Assembly (NCBI GenBank): GCA_033296885.1
Contig: MU864009.1
Span: forward strand, 31,447 to 95,446
From: Triangularia verruculosa
Lineage: Eukaryota > Ascomycota > Sordariomycetes > Sordariales > Podosporaceae
Direction of reading: 5' to 3'
DNA length: 64,000 nt
Shown: positions 32,018-43,963 of the stretch, piece by piece
Layout: each line of letters opens with the position of its first letter
Numbering within the stretch: the stretch's first letter is position 1
Made by a program: the position numbers and the translations under genes
The notes under the pieces: generated by a model
Told to the model about the DNA's origin: nothing
What the model saw: only the letters and a program-made list of their open reading frames with translations
Databases searched by the model: none

Positions 32018-34859
32018 TTTGTTTCTGTTCTTCAAGAGAAACTGGTGAATATGCTAGATGTGCTGATGATTGAAGCATAGGATATCAGGTGGCTCAAGCT
32101 GGTGGTTATATATCTTCCTCTCTCTATATATCACAGTTTGCACCACATAGGATGCGCCCCTCCTCTCCAAGTTCACCAGACCACAAAAGATCATCAAGTC
32201 CTCATCCGATAAACAAACCCTTCACCAACGGGTATCACCCACCATCCTCCCCTCCCTCCATCCTCCCTTTGTCAACGCCCTAACCCGCTTCCCGTAGTCT
32301 CTGCAGCTCGCCATCTCTCATTCTCCCTCTCACCCAAAACATCACACCAAAACTCGGCCCACCATGACAGCAAACCGTAACTCGTTCCCTGCATATGTCA
32401 CTTGCCTTCCCAGAACAGCGGGACCCTCGCCCAACGCAGGTGTCAACCGTCTCTGCGTGTAACAAAGACGGAACCACATGAACTATCTATAGCTGCCCAA
32501 CCCGACTCGGGCAAAGTCAACCTCGGTACAGGCTAGGCTGGGAACGTTGAAATTGCGTGGCAACATGTGCAGCCGGTGAAAGTCGTGCAGCATGAGGTCC
32601 TACACAGTAGTATCCTGCGAGAACCGGCGTAATCTCACATTCTTCACCCACCTCAACCAAACAAACTCCTGCCGATGGTTAGCACGACATAAATCGGCAA
32701 GTCAACCCTCTCCCCCATCCCGCTCCATGCCGAAAACCGAGGTCTCTATCCCCTCTTGGTTTACCGAGGCAACGTTGTTGTTATTGTTGGTTCCCGACAT
32801 GAGTCGATGTAAAGTTTTGTGAGCTGTTAAGCGGACGGGTGACGGCATACCCGGTCTCTTATTCTTCAGGCCATGTGGCCTGCTACGACGGGACGGGCGA
32901 ATGGGTACCTATGCTAGTGGTCGGGAAAGGCGCGTCATTGTTCGGAACGAGAATGGGGTGCCAGGCTGTCGGGTCGCTTGGTGACGAAACATGCCGGATC
33001 GAAATGCGGAGAGGAAATGTGAGAACTGATGGGGGCAAAGATACAACGTTCTGCGGTCATCGGATCGAGGTGTGATATGCATGAAGGCATGCGATGGCTG
33101 TCTAGTTTGGAATGACTGTATGAAGTTGTCTAGTCGGGAGTGGGCACGATGGCTGTCACGAAGAAGGCTTACTGAAAATTTGACTAAAGGCGAGACGGCT
33201 TCATACCTACGTGACGGCACTGAAGGACGGGATGGGAAGTACGTAGCCGGTTTTGAAGCCTTTCCACATGTTAGCTACTTGAGACTTACGAGAACTCGAC
33301 TCAGTGTGAAATAACCTGATTCTGCTAAGGATACTAGGTAGTTGAACAACACTAACCCCATCCCCCATCAACAATGCTATAATGTCAGTTTACCCTTGTG
33401 CCTGTCTCCACAAGTAAACTCAACGACAAGAGCGTCGCGCAACTCTCTTTACCCACAAACCCAACCCTCGCACCGCCACAGCAGGAAGCTCTTGCCACGG
33501 GAATACACCTATTCATGTCAACGTCATGTCACATCCTGCCCCTACCCGCCCCCTCCAACCTACATCCTAACCTTAACGCTCCCCATTTAGGATTCGGTCA
33601 AGAACCCCCCGAAAACAACCACCTCAAAATCATGAACCTGACCCGCTGCGGGTAGGTATCCTCCCGTTGCTTTAAACCGACCATCAATCACATCTTGTCG
33701 AGTGCTCTTAGGTACTCAATAAAAACTAACTCTCTTTTCGGTCAGGACAGACCGATCAGCCACCTAGGAATCAATACCCAGTGGATAAGCATCCCGCTCC
33801 TACAATATGTGCAGTAGTTCTTACAGAAACCCCCAAGAAAAGGCAGCTGAACATCCCGTCAGCTACCCGTCAGTCACCCGTTGATACTCGCTTTGCTCCC
33901 GACACAACCAAACCCCCCCACGGCCCGAGCACACTATGCCCGTTCCCCGGCCCGAACAGACCAACCCCTCCATTTCCCGAGACATTTCACCCACATTCCA
34001 GAAGCCGAACCCCGCCCCCCCCCTAAAAATCACCCTTGCTACCATGCCCCCTTCATTGCCACCCACTCGTGTCACACTCCACAAATTCATTCACATTCAC
34101 ACTCGGCAAAAAGCATTCATTCATCAAAATCGCGTTTCCATTCCACTAACCTCCCCCTTCTCCCTCCCATAAAAACTATTACTCTTTCCCAGCGTCGAAA
34201 ACGCTTACAAGTAATCAATCATCCCAAAAAAAATAGACAGCAATACCATCCACCTTTGCAAACCAGCTTCTCAAGAGCTAATTAACGATACTGCTCATCT
34301 CTCTTCTCAGTCATTCCCCTCCACCCTGGATCCCCCCGCATCACCTTCACCTTGGCCCCTCCAGTAAACCTCAATCACCCACAACCCAAGCCTCCATCCC
34401 TAGACTCCAAACAAAAAAGCCAACCCTCGCAACAAAAGCAAAAAGATATCATTAAAAAAACCCGAACAGAAACCCCTCCCCAACCCAACCCACCCCCACA
34501 GAAACAAAATCCCAGTTTCCCTTTAGTAGAGTAAATTATTACTCGGTAACAAAAACCCAAACAAAACACCATATCAATGCAAACACCACGCACAAACACA
34601 CACACACATAAATCCTAACCCCATATTACCCCCTCAAAACTCCTCCAGAAACAAACAAGACAAACAAAGCCAAACAAGTAATAATAAAACAGCAAGGGTA
34701 ACGAATAATAAACTTTAAAAACACTGAGAATCTCTGAGAATACTTCTTGAATTCGTTGCTGGAAGAGAACAAGATTGGTGGTGATCTTGTCCTTCCTTTT
34801 TGACCTCTTCTGATGAAACCGTTTCGTCCTGTGTTGTATCGGTAGATAAAATGCTGGCT
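32018..34859. other. 2.8 kb gene-poor interval
   Basis: No frame longer than about 140 codons and no recognisable domain. It contains the aminotransferase promoter on the left and the 3' region of the forkhead gene on the right. The part from about 33780 to 34620 is strongly C/A-rich on the plus strand (polypurine poor, with runs of CCACCC and AAACC), giving low-complexity frames. Confidence 0.5.
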
Positions 34860-37270
34860 TTAAACACTCTCCTGCGTCTCCGGATCACCATTCACATTCG
34901 TGCTCTGAGACTGCGATTCCCCATTCGAGCCAGGTTTGACGACCGTGGCGTGGAAGCTGCTAATGCTTTGGAAGCCCCTGTGTTTCGTATTAGCACAAGG
35001 CCCCCCATCTAGAGCCAGATAAAAAGAGACTCACTTGGTCAAATCAAAGCCCTCCTCCTCCGGCATCTCTGCCCCATCCTCACCCTCCTCGCCACCAATG
35101 GCCCCCACGCTCCCCCCACGTCTCGTTGGGCTCTGCGGCACCCCCATGGGACTCTTGCTCCTCTCCGCTCTCACGGGAGGAGGACTACTCGCCACCTGCG
35201 GCCCGAGCTCTCCCCTGCCATCGGCCCCAATGCTCCCCACAGCAGCCCCCTTCGTCGGACTCCCAGCCTCGAACCCTCCTAGTGGCCTCAAAGGTGTGCT
35301 GCCGAAATCGGCATATTTCCAGAACGGCGCCGGCGAGCTGGTCGGCATGTGCTGGCTCGGCCTCTGCGCCGTGCTGGGCGGGGCCAATCTCGGGTGAACC
35401 CTCGGCGGAGCTGGGGTAACAAACTGAGAAAGATGATCCTCGTGGGTATTGTAACTCGAAGTCAGCGTCGGCGAACCGGGAGCATTCTCGACCATACCAA
35501 GGGTGCTGGAAACGGGCGGCTTTCTCGCCACTCTTGGCAGGGGGCTCCCATCGATGTCTTTGCCTGGCTCGTCAGGCAGGGGCTTCCTAGTAGCCCGCAC
35601 AGGTGTCGAGTGCGCAGCTTGTTCGGTTCGTTGGAGTACGGACCTAGGCTGGGGAGATCCAGAAGGGGAGACCTTTCTCTTGCGGGCCGAGGAGACAGGA
35701 TCTCGCGCAGCGGCGATATCGCGGGGCCCGGACGTGATGTAATTCAGCTGAGCCGAGGAAGGTGAGGAAGGGTTACTAGACGTTCCTCTATGACCGCCCC
35801 GACCAACGCGCCATACCTGCTTGATCATTTCCTCGCGGTTTTCGGCTACTAACTGCCACTTCATACCTTTTCCTGGCTCATCGGAGTGTCTGGCCACCTT
35901 TTCGAACGCTTTATGTAGGGAAAGATTGTGGCGGATAGAGTTCTGCCAGCCACTCGCTGGCTGGTGGCGGTAGTAGGCGTACTTGGTAGTGATGAAGTTG
36001 TAAATTCCAGCCAATGTGCATTTGTTATCGGGCGTGGAGATGATGGCCTGCGTGATCAGCTGGGCATAGCTGTACTGGGGCTTGATGTGCGCATTCTCGT
36101 CCAGGCTCAAATCGACATCCGAGTTGGTCATCAAGATGGGTCCGGGTGTGGAATCAACGTGCGGCGCTTTGCTGACCAAACCTGTGCGCCGGACAGATGG
36201 AGGGGTCCCCGGCCGCTTGTAATCGGGGGGCGCAGGAGCCAGTGGCTTCTGAGCACTGTGGCCTCGAGCCGTCTTGTGGGGAGAGCTTGAGTGAAGACCA
36301 TCGCCAGAAGGGAGAGGATGGCGCGCCGGCCGGAGGGGGGCTGGTTCGGGGGTGACAATCCCCGCACGTTCGAGGTACAGTTTGTGTATGCGGAGCGGGC
36401 TTAGCTCAACGGGGAGAACAAACATCATTTCAGCGCCGCCAATCTCAATAACCTCACCACTCTTCAGAACGCCAGACTGCCCATTCCTCCAGGGATGGCC
36501 ATCTACCTTGAGCGCATTGCGACCCTTCACCGTCAACTTCCACGCCTCCCCATCACCGTCAAAGTTGATGACGGCATGCAGACGCGAGATCATCTTGCTT
36601 GGACCCAAATCAACATGAACAGCACTGTCATCCGCGACGGGCTGGTCCGAGTTCCCCTGAGGCTCGGCAGGCGCAGGCGCAGGTGCGGATGGAGGGTCGG
36701 GGCAGCGTCCGATGTTGACCTTGAGCTGCCTGATGAAATAAGTCCAGTCCGAGGCGGCAAGTTTCGCATAGGCCTGGACACCCTCCTTGTTATCCTGGTG
36801 GAGCAAGTTCGAGTGATCCCGACTCGCCTGGACAATCTGGTTTGGCTGTGCGGACGACTGCAAGCTGCGGGCAACCCGCATTATGAGTTCCTCGTCGGAC
36901 ATGGGGCTGGTCGATTGGTCGGCGACATGCGACGAGTCACCCTCGTCAGCAGGCTCGACAGTCACTTCGGGAGCTTCGGCGACCTCTTCGTTCTATTGTT
37001 TGATGCAAACATGATAGTTAGCGACCATACAATTAGAGGCTAGTGGGATGCAAGTTGAACGATGCACCGGGGCCAAAAAAAAAGGAGGGGGAGGGGTTCA
37101 AAGAAAACATCGCCAATGGTGCCTCAATTGCAATGCGCCAGCGCAGCGCGGGGTTGGAAGAGGAATACCTTTTTGCGACGTTTGGAGGGCCGCGACGGGG
37201 AAGTATGCTCGACGACAGCTTCGTTGCGAGTCTCTCTGCGGGCGCGTTGGGGACGCTTGGGTGAGGGCAT
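34860..37270 (-). CDS. FHA and forkhead domain transcription factor (Fkh1/2, FOXK type)
   Basis: Exons 37270..37169, 36992..35035 and 34977..34860 give 725 residues; introns are 176 and 57 bases. The frame of the middle exon begins without an ATG, and the acceptor CAATAG at 36993 leads back to a 34-codon first exon starting MPSPKRPQRARR and ending in a basic SKRRKK, a likely nuclear signal. The FHA domain (about 110-220) has the IGR and SRLHAVI core, with a Pro/Ala-rich insert between them. The forkhead DNA-binding domain (about 338-428) reads KPQYSYAQLITQAI, then WQNSIRHNLSLHKAFEKV, including the recognition-helix signature NSIRHNLS. The rest is Ser/Pro-rich with many SP/TP sites. In yeasts this architecture drives cell-cycle gene clusters with Mcm1; that role here is inference. 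The last exon adds 39 residues beyond the apparent end of the middle exon. Confidence 0.9.
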
Positions 37271-39054
37271 ACTGGATTGTTTTTTGACTTTTTTTTATTT
37301 ATGTATTTGTCTCTTGTCGCAAACCAGATGCGCCGGCTGTGACCATGGGCGTCGATGTTGTTCCGAGTGAGGGGGTGGTGTCGGAAGTGGGCGAATAGAC
37401 AGAGGTTTGAGCCGCAGCTGACGAGAGAGCTCAACGAGAGAGCTCTGTGTGGAAGGTGGTAGAGGTGGTGCTTGCTTCTTGGTTCTTGTCACTCGGGAGC
37501 TGCTTGCTTGAATGCGACACGGTCTTTGCTACTGCACGCGCACTGGGTTAGATAGAGAAGGGGAGCCGGTCGAGTAACTTCTTGGCTGAAAAAAAAAAAA
37601 AAAAGGAGCGTGTGGAGTGGTCGGGGGGGGGGGCTGATCCCGCGATTGCTTCGTTGGAAACAATGACGAGGTGTCCTCGGGCTGGTCGAGTCGGCGCACT
37701 TTGACTTTTGTTGGTTTGGGGGTGAAGGTGGGCGATTGTTTAATTGACCACACGAACACTGGTTTTTCGCGTCGAGCGATTCAAAGGCGCGCGACCTCAC
37801 TGTCTGTCCAATAGCATCCCTTGCTTGGGCCAGAGGTGGGGCATACTGTGGGAACGCACGTGCAATGCTCTTCGACTTTGTTCGTCATCAAAGGAGTCGG
37901 GGACCCCTCACAAATCCGGTGATGAAAAAGAGGTGGCAGGGGTGAGGAGGGGAGCTCTTACTTTATTTATTTCTGTCCCTCTCTGTGGTGAATCCAAGAT
38001 GTTGTTGTTGGTTGAGCGAATGCCTCAGGGCCGTTGCTCTTCCTTGTTTATATTCTTTTTCTCCCCAGCCCCCAAAATTCAGAAATGTCAAAAACTTTTG
38101 TGTTCAGGTGCAATCTCCAAAATACCCACTTGCGCGTGCGCCCAGCTATCTTATGAGAAGTAAAAAAAAAAAGTCAACAGAGGGAGGGTGGAAGCCTTCA
38201 AAACTTAATTCGTGGCTAGTGACATATGCTTCCATGGGACTCGGCCAAAGGTGGTAAATTCTCAAGAGCAAATAGCGCACATGTCCGGCCAGCCATCTTG
38301 TTTGCGCCGAGTCTCGAGCCATCTCCCGTCAATGATTCCGCATGTGTGTTTGTATCAGAACGCAAACAAAGCCCAACCAAACATGTGATAAAGTCTTCTC
38401 GCAAGCCTTCTGGAGACTCAAGCCACATCAAGAGGCCAAAAAGGGGCAGTCAACAAAACTTGCCAGCCATTCTCCACAACCCACCCACGCCCTGACAAAA
38501 GAAACAGACACTGCAAGTTGAAGTAAACATCGAATACGACAGAAAAAGCCGTCGAAAGATAACCAAAGATATGCCACAAGCCACGAATCCCAACCAAAAG
38601 GCCACATCTCATGTCAGAGTGAAGATTTCTTGTTTTTTTTTTGGTAGTCTCCATCATTCATTGCCTCATGACCTTGCAAGCAAAGAAGTAAAAAACGATA
38701 CCCGTCCTCCTTCCCCTCACTCCCCTCCAACAACCCATTTTATTTACCAATAAGAAAAACCCCTTTTTTCCCGCCCCCCCCCCCCGGTTGTCTTGAGCCT
38801 TTGCAGCCTTTTGTAAAAAATATATACAGGTGCAAAGATGAAAACAAATAAATACAAGCTTATGCCGCATAAGAGCCATGTTTATGTGTCTTCGTCCCAA
38901 CGCCATGAGTCATGAAGAATAGATGCCTGAAAGTTTATACAAGTGACAGAAGACGAGAGAGAGAGAGAGAGAGAAAACACTTTTTGACTCGAGAAAGTAA
39001 CCCCCATCCCACCGATTTGCAGGACAAACAAAAAAGAACAAAACAGCATTAGAC
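37271..39054. other. Promoter of the forkhead gene and 3' region of Clu1
   Basis: 1.8 kb with no supported gene. It contains an A15 run near 37588, a C-rich run near 38776-38787 and a (GA)n microsatellite at about 38955-38976. The long interval ahead of the forkhead start is in keeping with a regulated promoter, but no site is claimed. Confidence 0.5.
38955..38976. repeat. (GA)n dinucleotide microsatellite
   Basis: About ten to eleven GA units, in the presumed 3' untranslated region of Clu1. Confidence 0.9.
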
Positions 39055-42000
39055 TCAAGCAGCGCCAGCGGCACCGCCACGCCTCTTGGGGTTAGCCCTG
39101 CCAGATGGGCGCTTCTTGCCCTTGCCCTTCTTGTCGCCGCCCTCAATGAACTTCATAAGATCATCAATGTTACGGGCATCCTTGCCGGCGGGAGCCCTGG
39201 CAGGAATCTGGGCGGGAGTTGCGACACTGCCTACGACACCGGTAGAGCTCATCTTGTAGCCAGCCCGGGCCCTCCTGGCGGCAAGATCCTTCGCCTGCTT
39301 AGCAACAGATACGGCATTGTGGGTCAGCTGCTCAAGCCAGTGCTCCGCCTCCTTGGTGTTCTTATCCTCGGCGCCCAAAACGCTCTTGAAGATAGTGTAG
39401 CTTTCACGCATGCAATCGACGGCGGCCTTAGCGTCCTGATCGAGGGCAAGCGCCTGGGCCAGCTGGAAGAGAAGGGTAGCAGAGTTGATGGACTGTCTGC
39501 CAAAGACCTTCTCGCATACCCGCAAAGATTCTTCGAACCAACGGCGAGATTCATGGTAGGCCCGGATGCTCTGGAGCATCACCGCGTAGTTATTGATCGT
39601 GGTAATGGTATCCGGGTGGTCAGGGCCGTAGATCATCTTCCAGACGTCAAGCGCATGCTTGGCGTACACAAGAGCAATCTTGCTGTCACCACGCTGGTGA
39701 AGGAACAAACTCAGGTTAAGATAGTTCAACACCGTCTCGGCCGAATCAAGGCCAAGCGTGCGCTCCGAGACAATGACAGCCTTTCTCGCGAGCTCGACGG
39801 CGGCATCCTTCTGGTCCAGGTTGAAGTACATCTGGGAAAGAGTGTGGTACATCTGAGCAACCTCGGGGTGAACGAGACCGTAAATCTGTTCGTGCAGGGA
39901 GAGCGATTCCAAGAGGAGATCCTCGCCGATCTTTCTCTGGTTTTGGTAGATGGAAAGACGACCGGCCTCAAGAGCTTCCTCAGCCAACGCGCTGCGCGGG
40001 GCAGAATCCTTGATGAGAGGCACAACGTTGGCAAAGTCGTCGGGGGTGAAGGTGTGAGGGACGACAGTCGACATAACACTAGCTGGCGAGGCGTCGCGCG
40101 CCTTCTTTCCCTTCTTCTTCTTGCCGCCGGTAGACTCAACAGGAGCTTGACCGTTGGTCTGAGCAGGCACAGGTGCCGGCGCGGCAGCAACAGCGGCAGC
40201 GGCATCAGCCTCGGCCTGGGTGAAGTGGAACTTGGAAGCCTGGAGCTGGAGACCAAGCTTCAAGGCAGTCTCACGAAGCAGCTGCAGGGGCTTGGCTTCG
40301 CTGTACCAGTTCTCCGCGAGGGTATATCTGAAGCGACGAGCAACCTCTTGCTGGACCTCCTCCCTGAGGCTTTCAGGGGTGACCTTCTCAAAAGAAAAGT
40401 CAGCATCGCTAAAAAGGGCGCGGTAGGCCTCATCCATATCAGCCTGAGGCTTGGGGTTGAGGCCAAAGCCGAGAAGGCAGTTGTAGAGGTGGGCGAAGCA
40501 GGCCGAGGTCAACGCCAAAGGCAAGTTCTTGAGGTACTTGGCAGCGATGTGCTTGAATGATCTAGCGATCATCTCGCGCACGCAGACCTCACGGAAGCAT
40601 TCCAAACGGGTGTTGTCGCTCCCCTGAGCCAACTTGCCGAGGTAGCGCATGTTGATACCACGGCGGTGAAGGAGAGAGCTCAACGAGCGACCATCCATGG
40701 GGAAGCTGATATCAGACTCCTTGAGATCGCGCAAGAGACCGGGAATGACGGTTTCAGTGAGATACTTGCAAGCATCTCGGACGTCCTGCTCGTCCTTTGC
40801 CATCTCCTCCTTCTCTTCGTCGGTCTGGGGGACCTGGCCGCTGAAGACATCGGGGTTGAGGGCGAAGTTGAAGCCAGACATGTCGATCCTATCAGTCTTC
40901 TCCTCCTCCTCCTCCTTCTTCTCCTCTGTCTTCTCAGCGTCCTCTTGCTTGGTCTCCTCATCCTTCTTCTCCTCATTCTTGGACTCTTCCTTGGCCTCCT
41001 CCTTGGCCTCCTCCTTGACCTCTTCCTTGATTTCCTCCTTGGCCTCGTCCTTGGCCTCGTCCTTGGCCTCCTCCTTGGTTTCCTCCTTGGCTTCCTCCTT
41101 GGTTTCCTCCTTAGACTCCTCCTTGGCCTCCTCCTTTGGCTCTTCCTTCTTCTTCAAAGCACCACGCTTGCCAAGCTCAGCGTTAACGTACTCGCGGGCC
41201 TTCTGCTTGGCCAGCGCCTCAACCAACTCAGGGCGGAGAACAGTCATGCGGTGAGGATACTCAGCACCCTCGGGGCCGGTCTCCTCCATCCACTGAATAT
41301 CCAAGGGAGTGATGCGGTACAAGTCGAGAACGTACTTGCGACCATCGGTTCCCAAAAGACCCTTCATTTCGACACTGGCCTCGAGATCATGGCGCTTGTT
41401 CTCCTTGTCCCAGACGGCGTGCTTCTTGACCCTAAGGAAGCCAGCCAGCTTCTCGAAACCAGGAGCAAAGGCCTGATCGGCAGCAACAACGTCCTTACCG
41501 TCAACAGCACCGTAGTGAATCTGGTTCTCACCAGGCTCGGGCTGCTTGAAGATGCCCGGCACGATACTCTGACCGACAATGCGCTTGCCGAGGTAGTCGA
41601 CGACAACGGTGCCAGGAGTGTAAAGGCCGTCAATGTCAAGCTGGTTGACGAGCTTCACACCGAAAACGTCCTTGCCAGTAGCAACCTTGGCAGCCTCATC
41701 GCCACCCTCGCTGGTGAAGGTTCCGACACCGTCGGCGCCGAACGAGAAGAACACATTGTTGTAGACGAAGATCTGCGCATCTCTGCCCTCAGTAGGGTTG
41801 AGAGGAGCGACCTCGCCACGGGCGACCAGAACCGCGCCGCGGGCAGCGGCATCGTTGTAGTCGGCGTGGAGCTTGGCGATAAGCCTCTCTCTGAAGACAC
41901 GGTCCTGGATGGTGTCCTTGGGAAGCTCCCTGGCGGACTGGAATTCCTCGTTCCAATCACGGAGCGAGTCGGTGTTCTCAGCACCACCAAGGAGGAAGGT

Positions 42001-43146
42001 CTCCTGCGACCTTGTTGGGTCGGCAATGTGGGCGACCGATGGCGAGGAAGTGGTAGGAACAAGCCATGGCGCGGTAGGCACAGTGTTGCCGATCTGGAAG
42101 GTGGCGAGGGGATCTTTGCGGTTAGCAAATTGTTGGAAGTCGACAAAGCCTTGAGCAAACGATGGCGAGAGCTTCTCGAGAAGAGTGTACAAGGAGTGAG
42201 CCGAAACCACGCCAGCCTTTTTATCCTGCTTCGGTGATGGGTCGAACTTGTTGTTTGAAGAGTTGTTGACGTAGAAGCCGCCGACGTGGGAAGTGACCTG
42301 GAACTGCTCGCCCTCGTTTGTTGTGATGGTCAGGTAGAGCAAGTGGCCCTTTTGCCTAAGAGGCGCAGGGGGAGGATTCCACGAGGATAATGTGATAAGC
42401 TTGACGGTCTTTGGCGCAGGCCCGGGCTCCTTGGGGAGCAGAATAGACGGGCTAACGGCCGCCTCAAAATCATAGGCCTGGACCTCGGCCTCGGCCTGGC
42501 CGGCAGCTTCGGCTGCCACATCGTCAAAGACGGAAGCACCCGAGAGGATGCCTTGCACGGTGTCGGTGCGATCTCCGGCGGCGCCAATCAACTCCCTAAT
42601 CCTAATGAAGTGAATTCTGGCCTCCTTCTCAGTGTATGGGTCTTCCACCACACGCAGTTCCGAACCGTTGGCAAGGCCCTCGACGTCGGAAACCTGGATA
42701 AAATCGTTGATGCGCTGCCCGTTGTGCTCCAGATGGAAGCACGAGTACTGTACAGCAATTGGGTGCTCGATGATTGATTGTCTGATTTCGTGGATTTGCT
42801 CCAGTGGTGACACCTGCTTTCGTCTTAGCATCCTGCCTCCTCAACCAAACATGCTCCTCGATCGACGAATCAACGTACCGGAATCTCGAAGGACTTGTCA
42901 TCGTGGGGAAGGACGATTGTGACGACGAAGGGGGCGTCTACTTCGCCATCCTCCTCCTCCTCTTCAGGCTGCGTCTCAGCCGGGGTCTCGGCGGGTGTCT
43001 CCTGGCCGGCAGGCGCAGCAACTACCTCCTCCTCTGTGGATTTACAAGTGTTAGACCAGTGTAGACTCTCTCATCATCATGTTAGTGAGGGGTTGCATAC
43101 TGGGAGGGGCAGCAGCAGGAGCAGCAGATGTGATAGCGTCAGCCAT
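39055..43146 (-). CDS. clu1: Clustered mitochondria protein Clu1/Tif31 (eIF3-associated)
   Basis: Exons 43146..43101, 43033..42879 and 42813..39055 give 1319 residues; introns are 67 and 65 bases. The protein binds mRNAs for mitochondrial proteins, associates with ribosomes and eIF3, and keeps mitochondria dispersed in the cytosol. The sequence shows the N-terminal ubiquitin-like CLU_N region (EIPVSPLEQIHEIRQSI, then YSCFHLEHNGQ), the CLU domain (about 330-560, with LIAKLHADYNDAAARGA, VDYLGKRIVGQSIVPGI and GLLGTDGRKYVLDLYRITPLD), a long Lys/Glu tract (about 622-709), the eIF3-p135 type region (RGINMRYLGKLA), and C-terminal tetratricopeptide repeats (YHTLSQMYFNLDQKDAAVELA, then LNLSLFLHQRGDSKIALVYAKHAL). 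It ends in a basic tail. The length matches fungal Clu1. It is divergent from the AT-hook protein gene. Confidence 0.94.
40905..41155 (-). repeat. Minisatellite-like Lys/Glu-coding tract inside Clu1
   Basis: Degenerate 12- and 15-base units of the form (GAG GAG GCC AAG), read as KEEAKEE, KEETKEE and similar. It is an expanded, probably disordered linker between the CLU domain and the C-terminal half. The opposite strand reads as a Leu-rich false frame. Confidence 0.85.
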
Positions 43147-43963
43147 GTTGACTTATTTTCTTTCTCTAAAGTGCCGATGTCGCAGGGCCGCTAAGCAGAG
43201 CAAAGACAATCGCAGTCGTATAAGTTCTATGGATGTGAGGTGGGGGTTGGCGTAGGTGCAACCTCCAGCCGTTTGTATTTCGAGATTTGCTGTCGAAGCA
43301 AAAAAGTGGGTGGAAAAAATTGGGTGCGGCGAGCGTCGAGCCAAAGCAAGGAAACTCGATGAAGGAAAGAAAAAAAAAGACCCAATCAAGATATACAGAC
43401 GTCCAGCTCGCTGCCGGGATGCTGAATGATAGGGAACGACAGTCTATAGGCGGACAGAATGGCTGTTTGTTCGCTTGCTCAGAGGACTGAGGGGTCGTTT
43501 TTATTTTTTTGCGCTGAATTTCTTCAGTATTTTTTTTCTTTCCCGGCAACCTATGATGCGGCAGATTTTAGGCCGGCCCAATGGGCGGAACCATGCCGGC
43601 TCACCACTGAGTCAAGTCCATACATGTACCCAGGTGCCCCACACACGGGCCTCTCGGTACGAATCGGGATTTGACGATGTGAGAGTCTTGGCGGGTTGGC
43701 GACTTTCCAGAAACCCGGGCCCCGCTGTCGAGCGTGAGCTAGGCCGCATCCGGGGATGATGTAAACATTTGGACCCCAGACGACGAATCAAAACATTCAT
43801 TTCAGAGCTTCATTCACAGCATCGAATTCGACTTACACGTGCCACCCATTCAAGCATCACTCACATCTCCTCCACCACCAGTTCACAGGATAACATAGAT
43901 TCAACACGCGACTACACTGTATACTTTGGACTCAAAATCTTAGACGCGCATCGCCGGGCTCAA
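43147..43963. promoter_or_regulatory. Divergent promoter interval, Clu1 / AT-hook protein
   Basis: 817 bases between the two start codons on opposite strands; both promoters must lie here. T-rich at 43495-43545. No gene seen. Confidence 0.45.

Noticed and set aside
40666..42237. 523-codon Leu-rich frame on the plus strand
   Set aside because: Shadow of Clu1; the Leu runs are the reverse complement of its Lys/Glu repeat.
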